Source: Streptomyces sp. GQFP (lineage in GTDB: Bacteria; Actinomycetota; Actinomycetes; Streptomycetales; Streptomycetaceae). From it: DNA of 64,000 nucleotides. The stretch is taken from NCBI RefSeq assembly GCF_021545335.1, contig NZ_CP089312.1:6076001-6140000 (forward strand), in the 5' to 3' direction. Below, one piece after another: positions 7,465-15,600 of this stretch (the first letter of the stretch is position 1; each line of letters begins with the position of its first letter). Both the position numbers and the translations under genes were made by a program. The notes under the pieces were generated by a model that ran no database searches, was not told the DNA's origin, and was given only the letters and a program-made list of their open reading frames with translations.

Positions 7465-8985
7465 ATGGCCGAACACGAGCATGTGCGGGTGGCGGTGATC
7501 GGGTCCGGGTTCGGGGGGCTCGGGGCCGCCGTGCGGCTGCGCCGCGAAGGGATCACCGACTTCGTCGTGCTGGAGCGGGCCGGCGGCGTCGGCGGGACCT
7601 GGCGGGACAACAGCTATCCGGGGTGCGCCTGTGACGTTCCCTCCCACCTCTACTCCTTCTCCTTCGCGCCCAATCCCGACTGGCCGCGCGCCTTCTCCGG
7701 GCAGGAGCACATCCGCGCCTACCTGGAGCACGTCACCGACGTCTTCGGGCTGCGGCCCCATCTCCGCCTCAACTCCGAGGTGAAGAACATGACTTGGGAT
7801 GGGAGGCGGTTGGTGTGGGTTGTCGAGACCAGTAGTGGGACTCTCCTCGCCGATCTCGTCGTCTCCGCCACCGGGCCCCTCTCCGATCCCAAGGTGCCGG
7901 ACATCCCGGGGCTCGACACCTTTCCCGGCAAGGTCTTCCACTCCGCCCGCTGGGACCACGACTACGACCTGCGCGGCAAGCGGGTCGCGATGGTCGGTAC
8001 CGGGGCCTCCGCCATCCAGATCGTGCCCGCCATCCAGCCCGACGTCTCGCGCCTCACCCTCTTCCAGCGCACCCCGCCCTGGGTGATGCCCCGCGTCGAC
8101 CGGGCCATCGGCGACGCCGAGCGCGCCGTGCACCGCGCGCTGCCCTTCACCACCCGGCTGCGGCGCGGACTCCTGTGGGGCATGCGGGAGTTGCAGGTCC
8201 AGGCGTTCACCAAGCATCCGGGCGAGCTGGGTGTGGTGGAGGCGCTGGCCAAGCGGAACATGAGCCGTTCCATCAAGGACCCGGCCCTGCGCGCCAAGCT
8301 CACCCCCGACTATCGCATCGGTTGCAAGCGCATCCTGCTGTCGAGCGAGTACTACCCGGCCCTCACCCGCCCCAATGTGGACGTCGTCGCCAGTGGGCTG
8401 AGCGAGGTCCGCGGGTCCACTGTCGTCGGGGCCGACGGGAGCACCGCCGAGGTCGACGCCATCGTCTTCGGTACGGGGTTCCACGTCACCGACATGCCCA
8501 TCGCCGACCGGGTCGTCGGCGCCGACGGGCGTACGCTCGCCGAGGCCTGGGCGGGCAGCGGGATGCGGGCGCTGCGCGGGGCCTCCGCCGCCGGGTTCCC
8601 CAACTGGATGACGATCATCGGGCCCAACACCGGCCTCGGGAACTCCTCCATGATCCTGATGATCGAGTCCCAGCTGAACTACATGGCCGACTACGTACGG
8701 CAGTTGGGCGTACTCGGGGGGCGGGTGGCCCTGGATGCCCGGGCTTCCGCCGTCGACGCCTGGAACGGGCGGGTGCAGGAGCGGATGCGGCGCACGGTGT
8801 GGAACACCGGTGGGTGCAGTAGCTGGTACCTCGACGCTGAGGGGCGTAACACCACTGTCTGGCCCGGTACGACGTCCGAGTTCCGGCGGGCTACCCGGCG
8901 CGTGGATCTTTCCGAGTACGAGGTTCTGCGGGCGGCGACCGTCGGCAGCGGCGATGCCAACTCCCGTGCCGAGGTGGGCGCGTGA
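7465..8985 (+). CDS. Flavin-dependent Baeyer-Villiger-type monooxygenase
   Basis: The 506-residue protein has an N-terminal FAD-binding GSGFGGLG loop (residues 13-20) and the fingerprint FxGxxxHxxxW seen exactly as FPGKVFHSARW (residues 153-163). A second Rossmann loop, GTGASA, for NADPH follows. These motifs define class B flavoprotein monooxygenases that insert oxygen next to ketones. A GGAGG ribosome-binding site lies 7 nt before ATG 7465. It overlaps the hydrolase gene by 4 nt, and the hydrolase overlaps a dehydrogenase, as in the M. tuberculosis mymA-lipR-sadH operon, which suggests ketone-to-ester-to-acid/alcohol processing. Confidence 0.92.
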   Translation: MAEHEHVRVAVIGSGFGGLGAAVRLRREGITDFVVLERAGGVGGTWRDNSYPGCACDVPSHLYSFSFAPNPDWPRAFSGQEHIRAYLEHVTDVFGLRPHLRLNSEVKNMTWDGRRLVWVVETSSGTLLADLVVSATGPLSDPKVPDIPGLDTFPGKVFHSARWDHDYDLRGKRVAMVGTGASAIQIVPAIQPDVSRLTLFQRTPPWVMPRVDRAIGDAERAVHRALPFTTRLRRGLLWGMRELQVQAFTKHPGELGVVEALAKRNMSRSIKDPALRAKLTPDYRIGCKRILLSSEYYPALTRPNVDVVASGLSEVRGSTVVGADGSTAEVDAIVFGTGFHVTDMPIADRVVGADGRTLAEAWAGSGMRALRGASAAGFPNWMTIIGPNTGLGNSSMILMIESQLNYMADYVRQLGVLGGRVALDARASAVDAWNGRVQERMRRTVWNTGGCSSWYLDAEGRNTTVWPGTTSEFRRATRRVDLSEYEVLRAATVGSGDANSRAEVGA

Positions 8986-9932
8986 GCCGGTTGATGTCTA
9001 TGACGGGCGGCCCGTACGCCCCGCCCGTCCCCGTCCGGGAACTCACCGCAGTCTCCGCCGACGGGGCCCGGCTGCACGTCGAGGTGCACGGCGTCGATGA
9101 CGGACCCGTGGTCGTCCTCTCGCACGGCTGGACCTGCTCCACCGCCTACTGGGCCGCCCAGATTCGCCAACTCGCCCCCGATCACCGGGTCGTGGCCTAT
9201 GACCAGCGCGGCCACGGACGCAGCCCGGCGAGCCCCGTCCACAGCACCGACGTACTCGCCGACGACCTGGAAGCCGTACTCGCGGCCACCCTCGCGCCCG
9301 GCGAGAAGGCCGTGGTCGTCGGGCACTCCATGGGCGGGATGACGATACTGGCCGCGTCCGCGCGGCCGGGGTTCCGGGAGCACGCGGCGGCCGTACTGCT
9401 GTGCAGCACCGGCAGTTCGCGGCTCGTCGCCGAGGCGCTGGTCGTGCCGATGCGGGCCGGGCGGCTGCGGACGTGGCTCACGCGGCGGGGGCTCAGTTCG
9501 CGCGCGCCGTTCGGTCCGGTCACGCCCGTCTCCCGGCGCATCCTCAAGTACGCGACCATGGGCGCCGGTTCGTCGGTCGCCATGGTCGAGGCGTGCGCCC
9601 GGATCGTGCACGCGTGCCCGCGCAAGGTGCGGTACGCGTGGGCGCGGGTACTGGACGGGGTTCAACTCGACGCCAATATAGGGGAGTTGACCGTACCGGC
9701 CGCTGTTGTTGTCGGTACGGTCGATCGGCTGACGCCGCCCGTGCACGCGCGCGCCCTGGCCGCCGCGTTGCCCGACTGCCACGGTGTGACCGAGCTGGCC
9801 GGGCTGGGGCACATGACTCCGGTCGAGGCGCCGGAGGCGGTGGCCGGGGTGATTCGTGAACTCGTGGTGGCGTACGGGCAGTTGGACGCGCACGGTGCTG
9901 AGGTCGACGTACGGATCGAGGAGGGCGCATGA
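8982..9932 (+). CDS. Alpha/beta-fold hydrolase
   Basis: The 316-residue protein has the oxyanion-hole motif LSHGWT, the nucleophile elbow GHSMGG, an acidic residue in VVGTVDRLTPP and the catalytic histidine in GLGHMTP. It may cleave the ester made by the upstream monooxygenase. GTG 8982 overlaps the monooxygenase stop as GTGA, and its own stop overlaps the next start as ATGA, so all three proteins are translationally coupled. A second in-frame ATG at 8994 is possible. Confidence 0.88.
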   Translation: MSRLMSMTGGPYAPPVPVRELTAVSADGARLHVEVHGVDDGPVVVLSHGWTCSTAYWAAQIRQLAPDHRVVAYDQRGHGRSPASPVHSTDVLADDLEAVLAATLAPGEKAVVVGHSMGGMTILAASARPGFREHAAAVLLCSTGSSRLVAEALVVPMRAGRLRTWLTRRGLSSRAPFGPVTPVSRRILKYATMGAGSSVAMVEACARIVHACPRKVRYAWARVLDGVQLDANIGELTVPAAVVVGTVDRLTPPVHARALAAALPDCHGVTELAGLGHMTPVEAPEAVAGVIRELVVAYGQLDAHGAEVDVRIEEGA

Positions 9933-10834
9933 GCAGGGTCAGTCTGGACGGGCAGGTCGCTGTCGTGACCGGGGCGGCTCGGGGGGTCGGTGAGCTGCTC
10001 GCGCGCAAGCTATCCGCGCGCGGGGCCAAGGTCGCGCTGGTCGGGCTGGAGGCCGACGCGCTCAAGCAGGTCTCCGAGCGGCTGCACACCGAGAGCCAGG
10101 CCTGGTACGCCGACGTTACCGACCACGAGGCGATGTCCCGGGTGGCGGCGGAGGTCAAGGAACGGTTCGGGAAGGTCGACATCGTCGTCGCCAACGCGGG
10201 GGTCGCGAGCGGCGGGCCCTTCGTCGACTCCGATCCGGAGTCCTGGCGGCGGGTCATCGAGGTCAATCTGATCGGGTCGGCGGTCACGGCGCGGGCGTTT
10301 CTGCCGGTGCTGATGGAGAGCAGGGGGTATCTGCTGCAGATCGCGTCGCTTGCCGCCATCGCCCCGGCGCCGATGATGACCGCGTACTGCGCGTCCAAGG
10401 CGGGCGTCGAGGCGTACGCGCACTGTCTGCGGGCCGAGGTCGGGTACAAGGGGGTCCGGGTGGGGGTCGCGTATCTGTCCTGGACCGACACCGACATGGT
10501 CCGCGGGGCCGATCAGGACGACGTCATGCGGGAGTTGAGGCAGCGGTTGCCGGGGCCGGCCGGCAAGACGTATCCGCTGGGGCCTGCCGTCGACCGGCTC
10601 GTGGCCGGGATCGAGCGGCGGTCCAGCCATGTGTACGGGCAGTGGTGGCTGCGTGGGATGCAGGGGGTACGGGGGTATCTGCCGGGGCTGATCGGGGCGG
10701 TCGGGCAGCGTGAGGTCGGGCGGTTCTCGGGGCGGTTGCAGGGGATGGGGACGGGGTTGGTCGGGGCGGGCGGGGCGGCCGATGAGGAGGCTCGGGGCAG
10801 GTCGGGGGGCGGGTCGGGGGTGGGTCGGGCGTGA
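9929..10834 (+). CDS. Short-chain dehydrogenase/reductase
   Basis: This 301-residue classical SDR has the cofactor loop TGAARGVG (residues about 15-22), NAG at about 90 and the catalytic Tyr and Lys in YCASK. A C-terminal extension is Gly/Arg-rich and low-complexity. It should oxidise or reduce an alcohol/carbonyl with NAD(P) as third step of the operon. The strongly biased last 40 codons, GGG-rich, are probably disordered. Confidence 0.88.
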   Translation: MSRVSLDGQVAVVTGAARGVGELLARKLSARGAKVALVGLEADALKQVSERLHTESQAWYADVTDHEAMSRVAAEVKERFGKVDIVVANAGVASGGPFVDSDPESWRRVIEVNLIGSAVTARAFLPVLMESRGYLLQIASLAAIAPAPMMTAYCASKAGVEAYAHCLRAEVGYKGVRVGVAYLSWTDTDMVRGADQDDVMRELRQRLPGPAGKTYPLGPAVDRLVAGIERRSSHVYGQWWLRGMQGVRGYLPGLIGAVGQREVGRFSGRLQGMGTGLVGAGGAADEEARGRSGGGSGVGRA

Positions 10835-10933
10835 ATGGTGACTGAACGTTACTGATCGAAATGCGTGCTTTGTGCTGGCGTGTGAGTCTGGTCGAGCCCC
10901 GATCCCCTCACCCACTTACGGGAGTGAACTCAC

Positions 10934-11257
10934 ATGGGCATGAAGGACGAGATGCAGGAGAAGGCTCGGCAGGCCAAGGAGAAGATGGAGCGGGCCCGGG
11001 AGGGTCAGCGCCAGCAGGGCGAGCGCCAGCAGGGCGAGCGCCAGCAGGGTCAGCCGGGCGAGCGTCAGCAGGGCGAGCGTCAGCAGGGCGAGCGCCGGCA
11101 GGGTCAGGAGCGCGGCCCTGGCCAGGAGCGTAAGCAGGGCCAAGAGCGTAAGCAGGGCCGGGAGGAGACTCCGGAGCGTGGGCGTCCGCGTGACGAGGAC
11201 ACGGAGCGGGCCATGCGGGAGGAAGAGGACCGGTTGAACCAGGACTACGACATCTAG
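10934..11257 (+). CDS. Low-complexity Gln/Gly/Glu/Arg-rich hydrophilic protein
   Basis: The 107-residue protein starts with an amphipathic helix (MGMKDEMQEKARQAKEKMER) and continues with about a dozen QQGER/QGQER-type pentads. It ends with a charged tail, REEEDRLNQDYDI. There is no membrane segment, cysteine or recognised domain. A GGGAG ribosome-binding site lies 9 nt upstream of ATG 10934 and a strong terminator follows, so it is probably expressed alone. The helix resembles the start of small stress-related hydrophilic proteins, but the function is unknown. Confidence 0.75.
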   Translation: MGMKDEMQEKARQAKEKMERAREGQRQQGERQQGERQQGQPGERQQGERQQGERRQGQERGPGQERKQGQERKQGREETPERGRPRDEDTERAMREEEDRLNQDYDI

Positions 11258-11275
11258 TCCTGGCTTGAGCCGATG

Positions 11276-11311
11276 ATGTGGGGTGCCCTTGGATTTGAGG
11301 GCACCCCACAT
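11276..11311 (+). terminator. Terminator after the QQGER-repeat protein
   Basis: Perfect 14-bp arms (11276-11289 and 11298-11311) enclose an 8-nt loop, and TCTTGCTTTG follows. It probably also serves the convergent tricorn gene. Confidence 0.9.
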
Positions 11312-11342
11312 CTTGCTTTGCGTGGTGCGTTGTCGGGTGCCG

Positions 11343-11380
11343 CCCGGTGGGGGCTTGTCGCGCAGTTCCCCGCGCCCCTA
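11343..11380. repeat. Dispersed intergenic repeat, family A copy 1
   Basis: The 38-bp GC-rich sequence beginning cccggtgggggcttgtcgcg recurs with few changes at 40765-40803. Both copies are intergenic and can form a GGGG/CCCC hairpin. This kind of element is widespread between Streptomyces genes; its function is not established. Confidence 0.8.
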
Positions 11381-11401
11381 GGTAGGTACGGTCCCCGTGT
11401 C

Positions 11402-14400
11402 TTAACAGCGTGGGGGGAGTTTTGGTCTTGCTCTGTTCGGGACTCCGTCGTACGTCGGAGGGGTGGCCGCCGGATGTGTATCCAGGAGGGTCAGGGCCAG
11501 GCGGATTGCGTCGTCCATTTCCACGTGGCGGCCCTCTGCCCAGTCCAAGGGGGTGCGCAGGACCTCCAAGTCGGGGGCCACGCCCTGGTTTTCCACCGTC
11601 CAGCCGTATGTGTCGAACCAGGCCGCGTTCATCGGGACCGTGATCACCGTGCCGTCGCCCAGGCGGTGGCGGCCGGTCATGCCGACCACTCCACCCCAGG
11701 TTCGTTGGCCCACCACCGGGCCCAGTTCCAGGAGTTTGAAGGCTGCCGTGATCATGTCGCCGTCCGACGATGTCGCCTCGTCGGCCAGGGCGACCACCGG
11801 GCCCCTGGGCGCATTTGACGCGTACGACACCGGCTGGGCGTTGCGGGTCAGGTCCCAGCCCAGGATCGTGCGGGTCAGTTTCTCCACCACCAGCTCGCTG
11901 ATGTGGCCGCCCGCGTTGCCGCGTACGTCGACGATGAGCGCGGGCCTTGACACCTCCATGCGCAGGTCGCGGTTGAACTGGGCCCAGCCCGAGCCGCCCA
12001 TGTCGGGGATGTGCAGATAGCCGCAGCGGCCGCCACTCAACTCCCGTACGACTTCGCGGCGTTTGGCCACCCAGTCCTGGTAGCGCAACGGCCGCTCGTC
12101 GATCAGGGGGACCACCGCGACCCGCCTTGCCCGGCCCTCGCCGTTCCCGGAGCCCTCCGCCGGTGTGAACGTCAGCTCCACCGTCGTGCCGCCTGCCCCC
12201 GCCAGCAACGGGAACGGGCCCGTCACCGGATCCACCGGACGCCCGTCCACATGCGTGAGCAGCGCGCCCTCCCGGATTCCCGAACCGGCCAGCGGGGAAC
12301 GGGCCTTGGAGTCCGAGGAGTCGCCGGGGAGGATGCGGTCCAGCATCCAACCGCCCTCCCTGCGTACGAAGTTGGCGCCCAGGAGGCCCTGCCTGCGCTG
12401 GTAGTGCGGTGGGCCCTCGTTGCGGCGGGCGGCCGTGACGTACGCGTGGGAGGTGCCCAGTTCGCCCAGCACCTCCCGGAGCAGATCCGCGAACTCGTCC
12501 GGGGACGCGACCCGTTCGACCAGCGGGCGGTACTGCTCCAGCACCGCGTCCCAGTTGATGCCGCACATCTGGGGTTCCCAGAAGTAGGCGCGGATCAGGC
12601 GGCCCGCCTCCTCGTAGGACTGGCGCCACTCCGCCGGGGGATCGACCTCGTGCAGGACCCGGCGCAGGTCGATCCAGACGGTCGTGTCGCCGTCGCCCGG
12701 GTCGGTGGACGGGACAGCCCGTAGCTCGTCGTCGTCCACGACCACCAGCCGTGAGGCGTCGCCGCTCACCGCGAACCAGTCGAGGTGGTCGACGAGTTCG
12801 GACTTCTTGGCCTTGCTGATGTTGAAGTATTCGAGCGTCGGACGGCCGCTCGTGTCCGCCGGGTTCGCGAACGTCTCGCCCAGTGCGCCCGAGATCGGCC
12901 AGCGCAGCCAGACCAGTCCGCCGCCCGCGACCGGGTACAGCGCCGAGTACTTGGAGGCGGTCACCGGGAAGGGGGTGACTCGGCTCTCCAGGCCCTCGAC
13001 CTCGACGGTGACCGTGCCGTCCGTGCCGCCTTCGGTGCCCTCGTCCTCGGCCGGGTCCAGGCCACCGGCGGCCGGGCGGCCGTCGGGGGAGAGTGCGAAG
13101 GGGGAGGGGGTCGCGGAGGAGAGGGGGACCAGGTAGGGGCGGCAGCCGAGCGGGAAGGACAGGTCGCCCGTGTGGACGTCGTACACCGGGTCGAAGCCCC
13201 GCCAGGAGAGGAAGGCCAGATAGCGGCCGTCGCGCGTGAAGACCGGGTTCTCGTCCTCGAAGCGGCCGTTCGTCACGTCGACGATCAGGCGGTCCTTTAT
13301 ACGGGCCATCTTGATCTGGCGGAGGGAGCGGCCGATGCCCGGGTGCGACCAGGTCAGCCAGTGGCCGTCCGGGGAGAACGCGAGGTCCGTGACCGGGCCG
13401 TTGAGGGAGCAGATCAGCTCCGTCACGTCCCCGTTCGACTCCTCTGTGGCGTCCAGCAGCAGGAGGCGGCCGTCGTGCGCGGCGACGGCCAGGCGTTCGC
13501 CCGCCGGGTCGGACGCCAGTTCCAGTACCCGGCCCAGCGCGCCCGACGCCAGCCGCCTCGGCTCGCGCTCCCCGCTGGCCCTCGGGAGGTAGGCGATCTC
13601 GATCGCGTCCTCGCCCTCCGCGTCCGTGACGTACGCGACCTGGCCGCCCGAGCCGAGCATCTCGGGGAGCCGGACCCGTACGCCGGGGGTGTCCGTGATC
13701 GTCCTCGCCGGGCCGTCGCGATGGGTCAGCCAGTACAGGCTGCCGCGTACGACGACGGCGCTCGCGCGGCCCGTCTCGTCGACCGAGATGCCGTCGACGT
13801 GCTGCGCGGCGGGCACCTGGTACGTACGCCGGCCCGCGCGCGGACCGCCGAGCCGTACGTCGAGGCGGCGGGGGAGGGAGTCGGCGGCGAGGTCGTCCAC
13901 GATCCACAGGTCGCCCGCGCACTGGTACACGACCCGGGTGCCGTCGCTGGAGGCGTGCCGGGCGTAGAAGGCGTCGTGGTCGGTGTGCCGGCGCAGGCCG
14001 GAGCCGTCGTACGCGCACGAGTACAGGTTGCCGATGCCCTCGTGGTCGGAGAGGAAGGCGATGCGGTCGCCGACGAACATGGGGGAGTGGAGGTGGCCGT
14101 CGAGGTCGGGGAGGAGGCGTTCGCCGTGCAGCCAGAGGCGGCCCGTGGCGCCGCCGCGGTAGCGCTTCCAGGCGGCCGGTTCGTGCGGTGGGGTGCCCGT
14201 GAGGAGGAGGGTTTTGCGCTCGCCCTCGATGTCGGCGACCTGGATGTCGGAGACCGGGCCCCAGGGGAGCCGGCCGCCGGGGCCGCCGCCCGCCGGGACG
14301 CTGTAGGCCCAGGTGAAGTAGGAGAAGGGCTGGCCGTGGGAGGCGACGGCGAGGATGTCCCCGTCCGGGGACCAGCCGCAGACCTGGGTGTCGGCGCTGC

Positions 14401-14650
14401 CCCAGTAGGTGAGCCGCCGCGCCGGGCCGCCGTCGACCGGCGCCCGGTGGATCTCGGGCACGAGACTGCGCCAGCTCGTGTACGCGATGTGCCGGCCGTC
14501 CGGCGAGAAGCGTGGGTGCCCGACCTTCGTACGGTCGACGGTGAGCCGCCAGGCTCGGCCGGGGCCGTCGAGGGAGGCCAGCCAGAGGTCGTCCTCGGCT
14601 ACGAAGCACAGCAGGTCGCCGCTGAGGTGGGGCAGGCGCAGATAGCTCAC
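11402..14650 (-). CDS. Tricorn protease homologue (S41-type serine peptidase)
   Basis: The 1082-residue protein follows the tricorn plan: two N-terminal beta-propellers built from SPDG repeats (residues about 1-650), a PDZ-like domain near 740-830, and a C-terminal S41 catalytic region. GTSHAYV carries the expected His and DEATSSDGDM the nucleophilic Ser. Tricorn trims oligopeptides released by the proteasome, which actinobacteria also possess. GTG 14650 (VSYLRLPH) matches the family's typical start; the frame stays open for 82 codons upstream, through the operator region, but that part is not protein-like. It is divergent from a TetR regulator. Confidence 0.92.
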   Translation of the reverse strand: MSYLRLPHLSGDLLCFVAEDDLWLASLDGPGRAWRLTVDRTKVGHPRFSPDGRHIAYTSWRSLVPEIHRAPVDGGPARRLTYWGSADTQVCGWSPDGDILAVASHGQPFSYFTWAYSVPAGGGPGGRLPWGPVSDIQVADIEGERKTLLLTGTPPHEPAAWKRYRGGATGRLWLHGERLLPDLDGHLHSPMFVGDRIAFLSDHEGIGNLYSCAYDGSGLRRHTDHDAFYARHASSDGTRVVYQCAGDLWIVDDLAADSLPRRLDVRLGGPRAGRRTYQVPAAQHVDGISVDETGRASAVVVRGSLYWLTHRDGPARTITDTPGVRVRLPEMLGSGGQVAYVTDAEGEDAIEIAYLPRASGEREPRRLASGALGRVLELASDPAGERLAVAAHDGRLLLLDATEESNGDVTELICSLNGPVTDLAFSPDGHWLTWSHPGIGRSLRQIKMARIKDRLIVDVTNGRFEDENPVFTRDGRYLAFLSWRGFDPVYDVHTGDLSFPLGCRPYLVPLSSATPSPFALSPDGRPAAGGLDPAEDEGTEGGTDGTVTVEVEGLESRVTPFPVTASKYSALYPVAGGGLVWLRWPISGALGETFANPADTSGRPTLEYFNISKAKKSELVDHLDWFAVSGDASRLVVVDDDELRAVPSTDPGDGDTTVWIDLRRVLHEVDPPAEWRQSYEEAGRLIRAYFWEPQMCGINWDAVLEQYRPLVERVASPDEFADLLREVLGELGTSHAYVTAARRNEGPPHYQRRQGLLGANFVRREGGWMLDRILPGDSSDSKARSPLAGSGIREGALLTHVDGRPVDPVTGPFPLLAGAGGTTVELTFTPAEGSGNGEGRARRVAVVPLIDERPLRYQDWVAKRREVVRELSGGRCGYLHIPDMGGSGWAQFNRDLRMEVSRPALIVDVRGNAGGHISELVVEKLTRTILGWDLTRNAQPVSYASNAPRGPVVALADEATSSDGDMITAAFKLLELGPVVGQRTWGGVVGMTGRHRLGDGTVITVPMNAAWFDTYGWTVENQGVAPDLEVLRTPLDWAEGRHVEMDDAIRLALTLLDTHPAATPPTYDGVPNRARPKLPPRC

Positions 14651-14720
14651 CTCCCCATGCTTTTCCGGGAAACGGGCCCCAGCAACTTCTGAAATCACCT
14701 GCAGGACATGTGCAGGGCAC

Positions 14721-14798
14721 GTACGAAACAGTTTCGTTTCTGTCGTTCTCAGGCTATGCTCATTGACGTACGGCGGAGCTGTACGAAACGGTGTCGTC
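14721..14798. promoter_or_regulatory. Two TetR-operator-like sites and the TetR promoter
   Basis: GTACGAAACAGTTTCGTT (14721-14738) contains the perfect palindrome CGAAAC-A-GTTTCG, and GTACGAAACGGTGTCGTC (14781-14798) repeats it with changes exactly 60 bp away. A -10-like TATGCT (14755-14760) with TTTCGT 17 nt upstream (14732-14737) lies between them, so a bound repressor would cover the promoter. The same core recurs at 15457-15471. Confidence 0.65.
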
Positions 14799-14825
14799 CG
14801 TACTGGAACCGGAAGGGTGAGTGGC

Positions 14826-15428
14826 ATGACCGAGGTCGCAACGGCGCGTCGTAGTCGGATCACGCCCGAGCGGGAGGCCGAGTTGTACGGCGCCACGCTC
14901 GACCTGCTCCGGGAAGTCGGCTACGAGGCGCTCACCATGGACGCCGTCGCCGCCCGTACGAAGTCCAGCAAGGCCACGCTCTACCGCCAGTGGGGCGGCA
15001 AGGCCGAACTGGTCGCCAGGGCGATGCGGCACTTCAAACCTGGTGGCGTCGCCGCCGACGTCGACACCGGGTCCCTGCGCGGCGACTTCCACGCCCTGCT
15101 GGGCCGCGAGGACGACTGTGTCATGGAACAGAACTCCGCGCTGATGCGGGCCCTGGGCATGGCGGTCCACGGGAACCCGGATCTCCTCCAGGCGTTCCGG
15201 GAGCTGCTCATCGAGCCGGAGATGGCCGAGTTCCACAAGGTGCTCCAACGTGCCATCGACCGGGGTGAGGTCCGTGCGGACAACCCGGCGACCGGCTATG
15301 TGCTGCACATGATGATCGGCGGCTTCGCGGCGCGCACGCTCATCGACGAACTGCCCCCGACGCAGGCCTACTTGCGTGACTACATCGACGCCGTGGTGCT
15401 CCCCGCCCTCGGTGTGCCGGTTCGGTAG
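14826..15428 (+). CDS. TetR/AcrR-family repressor
   Basis: The 200-residue protein has an N-terminal TetR helix-turn-helix: LYGATLDLLREVGYEALT, then MDAVAARTKSSKATLYRQW. A ligand domain of the TetR_C type follows, and the QNSALMRAL region lines its pocket. ATG 14826 has GGAAGGG 8 nt upstream. It sits between tricorn (divergent) and an MMPL exporter (downstream, same strand), and the palindromes upstream of itself and of the exporter suggest autoregulation and control of export. Confidence 0.9.
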   Translation: MTEVATARRSRITPEREAELYGATLDLLREVGYEALTMDAVAARTKSSKATLYRQWGGKAELVARAMRHFKPGGVAADVDTGSLRGDFHALLGREDDCVMEQNSALMRALGMAVHGNPDLLQAFRELLIEPEMAEFHKVLQRAIDRGEVRADNPATGYVLHMMIGGFAARTLIDELPPTQAYLRDYIDAVVLPALGVPVR

Positions 15429-15456
15429 GCCCTCGCCCAACCCTCGCCCAACTCCC

Positions 15457-15471
15457 GTACGAACCTCGTAC
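15457..15471. promoter_or_regulatory. Palindrome upstream of the MMPL gene, likely third TetR site
   Basis: GTACGA-ACC-TCGTAC is a perfect inverted repeat with a 3-nt spacer. It lies 29 bp after the TetR stop and 130 bp before the MMPL start. It shares GTACGA with both sites upstream of tetR. Confidence 0.5.
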
Positions 15472-15600
15472 GGCCTTGTAGACAACCCCACTTGCACCTG
15501 ACGCGACCGCTCACGTCGTCGGGCTGATCACCTCTGTCCCCAACAGGCCGATCAACCCTGCCCATTTGTACCTCCACGACCTGACCGGGAGTACGCCCCA

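Noticed and set aside
10908..14720. 1270-codon open frame within the tricorn region
   Set aside because: It is a same-strand frame offset from tricorn. Its translation is Arg/Pro/Gly-rich without motifs, as expected in high-GC DNA.
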